Shown here piece after piece: positions 62,221 to 64,000 of a stretch of 64,000 nt of DNA. Both the position numbers and the translations under genes were made by a program. A model generated the notes under the pieces. It was given only the letters and a program-made list of their open reading frames with translations, searched no databases and was not told where the DNA came from. Each line of letters opens with the position of its first letter. The first letter of the stretch is position 1. The stretch spans positions 306,579 to 370,578 of the forward strand of contig NZ_JACVCG010000004.1 of the NCBI RefSeq assembly GCF_016742135.1. The letters are read 5' to 3'. Origin of the DNA: Brevundimonas sp. GTDB taxonomy: Bacteria > Pseudomonadota > Alphaproteobacteria > Caulobacterales > Caulobacteraceae.

Positions 62221-63264
62221 ATGAATCCAGCGACCGCCGCCATCCGTCAGCTTCAGGATGCCCCCTTTCCCGATCCGGTGACCCGATGGGCCATCGACAG
62301 CCTGGTAACCGAGGCGCGCAAGCGACTGGACCGGGAAGGGCCGCACGACGAGGGGGCCTTTGCCCGGTCGATGGCCGAGCGGCCTATCGCCGAACATACG
62401 GATGCGGCCAATGACCAGCACTATGAGCTGCCGCCCGAGTTCTTCGAGATCTGCCTCGGAGCACGGCTGAAATACTCCTGCTGCCTCTACCCGACCGGCG
62501 AGGAGACGCTGGACGAGGCCGAGGCGCTGGCGCTGGCGGAAACCTGTGAGCACGCCGGGCTGGCCGACGGGCAGATCATTCTGGAACTGGGGTGTGGCTG
62601 GGGTTCGCTCAGCCTGTGGATGGCCGAGCACTATCCGAAGGCGCGGATCGTGGCGGTGTCCAACAGCCACGGCCAGCGGGGTCACATTGAGGCTCAGGCG
62701 CGTGCGCGCGGGCTCGGCAATCTGACCGTCATCACCTGCGACATGAATGATTTCGAGCCCCCCGCCGCACTGGTGGGGCAGGTGGACCGGATCGTCTCGG
62801 TCGAGATGTTCGAGCACATGGCCAACTGGCGCGCTCTCCTGACCCGGGCGCGCGGGTGGCTGAAGCCGGACGGGCGGATGTTCATCCACATCTTCACGCA
62901 CCGCGACGCGCCCTACCGCTTTGACCATACCGACAGCGGGGATTTCATCGCGCAGCATTTCTTCACCGGCGGGGTGATGCCCAGTCGCGGCCTGATCCGG
63001 CAGTTCCCGGACCTGTTCGAGGTCGAGAGCGAATGGACGTGGAATGGTGAGCACTATGCCCGCACCGCGCGGCACTGGCTGGCCAATATGGACCAGAACG
63101 CCGACCGGGTGGCCGAGCTGATGGCCGAAACCTATGGCGAGGATGCGCGCCTGTGGACGCGGCGCTGGCGGCGGTTCTATCTGGCGACCGCCGGCCTGTT
63201 CGGAAATGACGGAGGCCGCACCTGGGCGGTCAGCCACTATCGTCTCAAGCCCGTGGCGGGCTGA
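62221..63264 (+). CDS. Cyclopropane-fatty-acid-synthase-like methyltransferase
   Basis: SAM-dependent methyltransferase of 347 residues. SAM motif LELGCGWGSLSLW near 121, the MFEHMANW segment near 198 and the C-terminal RTWAVSHYRLKP are the Cfa core. It is shorter than E. coli Cfa (382) and lacks the N-terminal lipid-binding portion. It could methylate unsaturated membrane lipids, forming cyclopropane or methyl-branched products; the flavoprotein and DUF1365 neighbours hint at further oxidation. ATG 62221 is chosen over a longer frame to 62185. Confidence 0.87.
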   Translation: MNPATAAIRQLQDAPFPDPVTRWAIDSLVTEARKRLDREGPHDEGAFARSMAERPIAEHTDAANDQHYELPPEFFEICLGARLKYSCCLYPTGEETLDEAEALALAETCEHAGLADGQIILELGCGWGSLSLWMAEHYPKARIVAVSNSHGQRGHIEAQARARGLGNLTVITCDMNDFEPPAALVGQVDRIVSVEMFEHMANWRALLTRARGWLKPDGRMFIHIFTHRDAPYRFDHTDSGDFIAQHFFTGGVMPSRGLIRQFPDLFEVESEWTWNGEHYARTARHWLANMDQNADRVAELMAETYGEDARLWTRRWRRFYLATAGLFGNDGGRTWAVSHYRLKPVAG

Positions 63265-63280
63265 GCAAGGGGAGAGCACC

Positions 63281-63697
63281 ATGCTGAAATATCTGGCCGG
63301 TTATCTGGGCGCGGGTCTGGCGTTTGCGGCGATCGATGCCGTGTGGCTGACGACCATGACCAACCGTCTCTACAAACCGATCCTCGGACCGATCCTGGCC
63401 GACAAGCCCGACATGAAGGCGGCGGTTGCCTTCTATCTGATCTACATCGCCGGGATCGTGTTTTTCGCGATTTCGCCGGCCCTTCGGGACGGTGGACTGG
63501 GCCGGGCGGCGCTGAACGGCGCGGTGCTCGGCTTCGTCGCCTATGCCACCTATGATCTGACCAATCAGGCGACGCTGAATGTCTGGTCCAGTCGCCTGAC
63601 CCTGATCGATCTGGCGTGGGGCACGGTGCTGACCCTGTCGGCATCGAGCGCAGGCTATCTGGCCGCGCGGTGGGCCGAAAGCCGCTTCGGGGGCTGA
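63281..63697 (+). CDS. DUF2177 membrane protein
   Basis: A 138-residue integral membrane protein of four helices (near 5-25, 48-68, 80-100 and 110-130), with AIDAVWLTTMTNRLYKP near 17 and ATYDLTNQATL near 88 typical of DUF2177. Function unknown. GGGGAG precedes ATG 63281. It follows the Cfa-like gene by 16 bases and is often encoded in such lipid clusters. Confidence 0.87.
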   Translation: MLKYLAGYLGAGLAFAAIDAVWLTTMTNRLYKPILGPILADKPDMKAAVAFYLIYIAGIVFFAISPALRDGGLGRAALNGAVLGFVAYATYDLTNQATLNVWSSRLTLIDLAWGTVLTLSASSAGYLAARWAESRFGG

Positions 63698-63811
63698 TGC
63701 ATTTTAACCCTGTTGTTCGCCACAGGCGCGCAAGCCCTGTTCTGAGCCACGGGATCGGTTAATCTGTCGACGAGGCTCGAGGTTGAGCCGCAGTATTCGT
63801 CGGGGGACGGC

Positions 63812-64000
63812 GTGCGCGCTGGCATCAATGCTTTGACGGCGGCCTTTGTGGTCGGGGTGCTGGCAGGTCTGCTGCTGACCCCCGACGGTCGCGCCTGGCT
63901 GAGCAATCCCACCCTGATGCTGGGCGGGCAGGCGAATGCCTCGGCCAGTGCCGCCGGGACCGCCGTCGCAGCAGCGCCGGTCGAGGTTGAGGCGCCGGTT
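63812..64000 (+). CDS. Hypothetical membrane-anchored protein, 5' part (3' end outside window)
   Basis: The frame opens at GTG 63812 and is still open at the window end. The 63 residues seen hold one helix (about 8-24: TAAFVVGVLAGLLL) followed by an Ala/Pro/Val-rich stretch that looks like a periplasmic linker. The product is not recognised. A GGGGG stretch lies 9 bases upstream. The 114 bases between DUF2177 and here show nothing clear. Confidence 0.5.
   Translation, partial: MRAGINALTAAFVVGVLAGLLLTPDGRAWLSNPTLMLGGQANASASAAGTAVAAAPVEVEAPV

Overview
The window looks like a chromosomal segment of a Caulobacterales alphaproteobacterium, most probably Brevundimonas or a close relative. It is GC-rich and densely coding. 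It carries RcdA, SciP and TrcR homologues, typical Caulobacter-lineage cell-cycle factors, together with a phoR-pstCAB-phoU-phoB cluster and flagellar genes behind sigma-54-type promoters. I see no rRNA, tRNA, CRISPR array, insertion sequence or prophage. Most of it is ordinary core genome, and the interest lies mainly in small features.

Layout. 1-6 kb: phosphate sensing and uptake (end of phoR, pstC, pstA, pstB, phoU, phoB) with a Pho-box-like direct repeat before pstC. 6-13 kb: a CPBP membrane protease, Hsp33, a short-chain dehydrogenase lacking its catalytic Tyr, a SerB-SerA fusion and a GDSL-esterase autotransporter. 13-17.4 kb: an M23 peptidase, an ABC efflux pair, a DUF559 nuclease-like gene bracketed by inverted palindromic repeats, and rpsU, which seems to start at CTG. 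17.4-25 kb: COQ9, purEK, a diguanylate cyclase, two YdcH-like proteins around ubiX, trcR, a secreted CVNH/beta-gamma-crystallin protein and a quinone oxidoreductase. 25-33.8 kb: DUF1192 and rcdA, an L,D-transpeptidase, rpmE, an ABC exporter, an inositol-phosphatase-like enzyme, efp, bacterioferritin with its ferredoxin, and thiE. 33.8-46.7 kb: an orphan MASE1 histidine kinase, a YkgJ-like cysteine-cluster protein next to a Fur-like site, an ABC efflux pair divergent from DUF2975 plus an HTH regulator, an M1 peptidase, a thiolase, a thioesterase, an HxlR regulator, a hemerythrin, mnmA and sciP. 46.8-53.9 kb: two divergent flagellar operons, fliK-flgD-flgE and flgK-flgL. 53.9-57.5 kb: an Mla-type lipid transport operon. 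57.5-64 kb: a coiled-coil protein, a 3-oxoacid CoA-transferase, a DUF1365/FAD-oxidoreductase/Cfa-like/DUF2177 lipid-modification cluster and the start of one more gene.

How the genes fit together. PhoR/PhoB would control the Pst importer, PhoU linking the two. SciP antagonises CtrA in Caulobacter and sits beside the hook genes, with a CtrA-type site upstream. RcdA is a ClpXP adaptor for CtrA turnover, so three cell-cycle factors lie within about 25 kb. The best candidates for something undescribed are the DUF559 gene with its inverted palindromic repeats, the orphan ribosome-binding site and ATG beside the Fur-like box, and the two-gene SerB-SerA merger.
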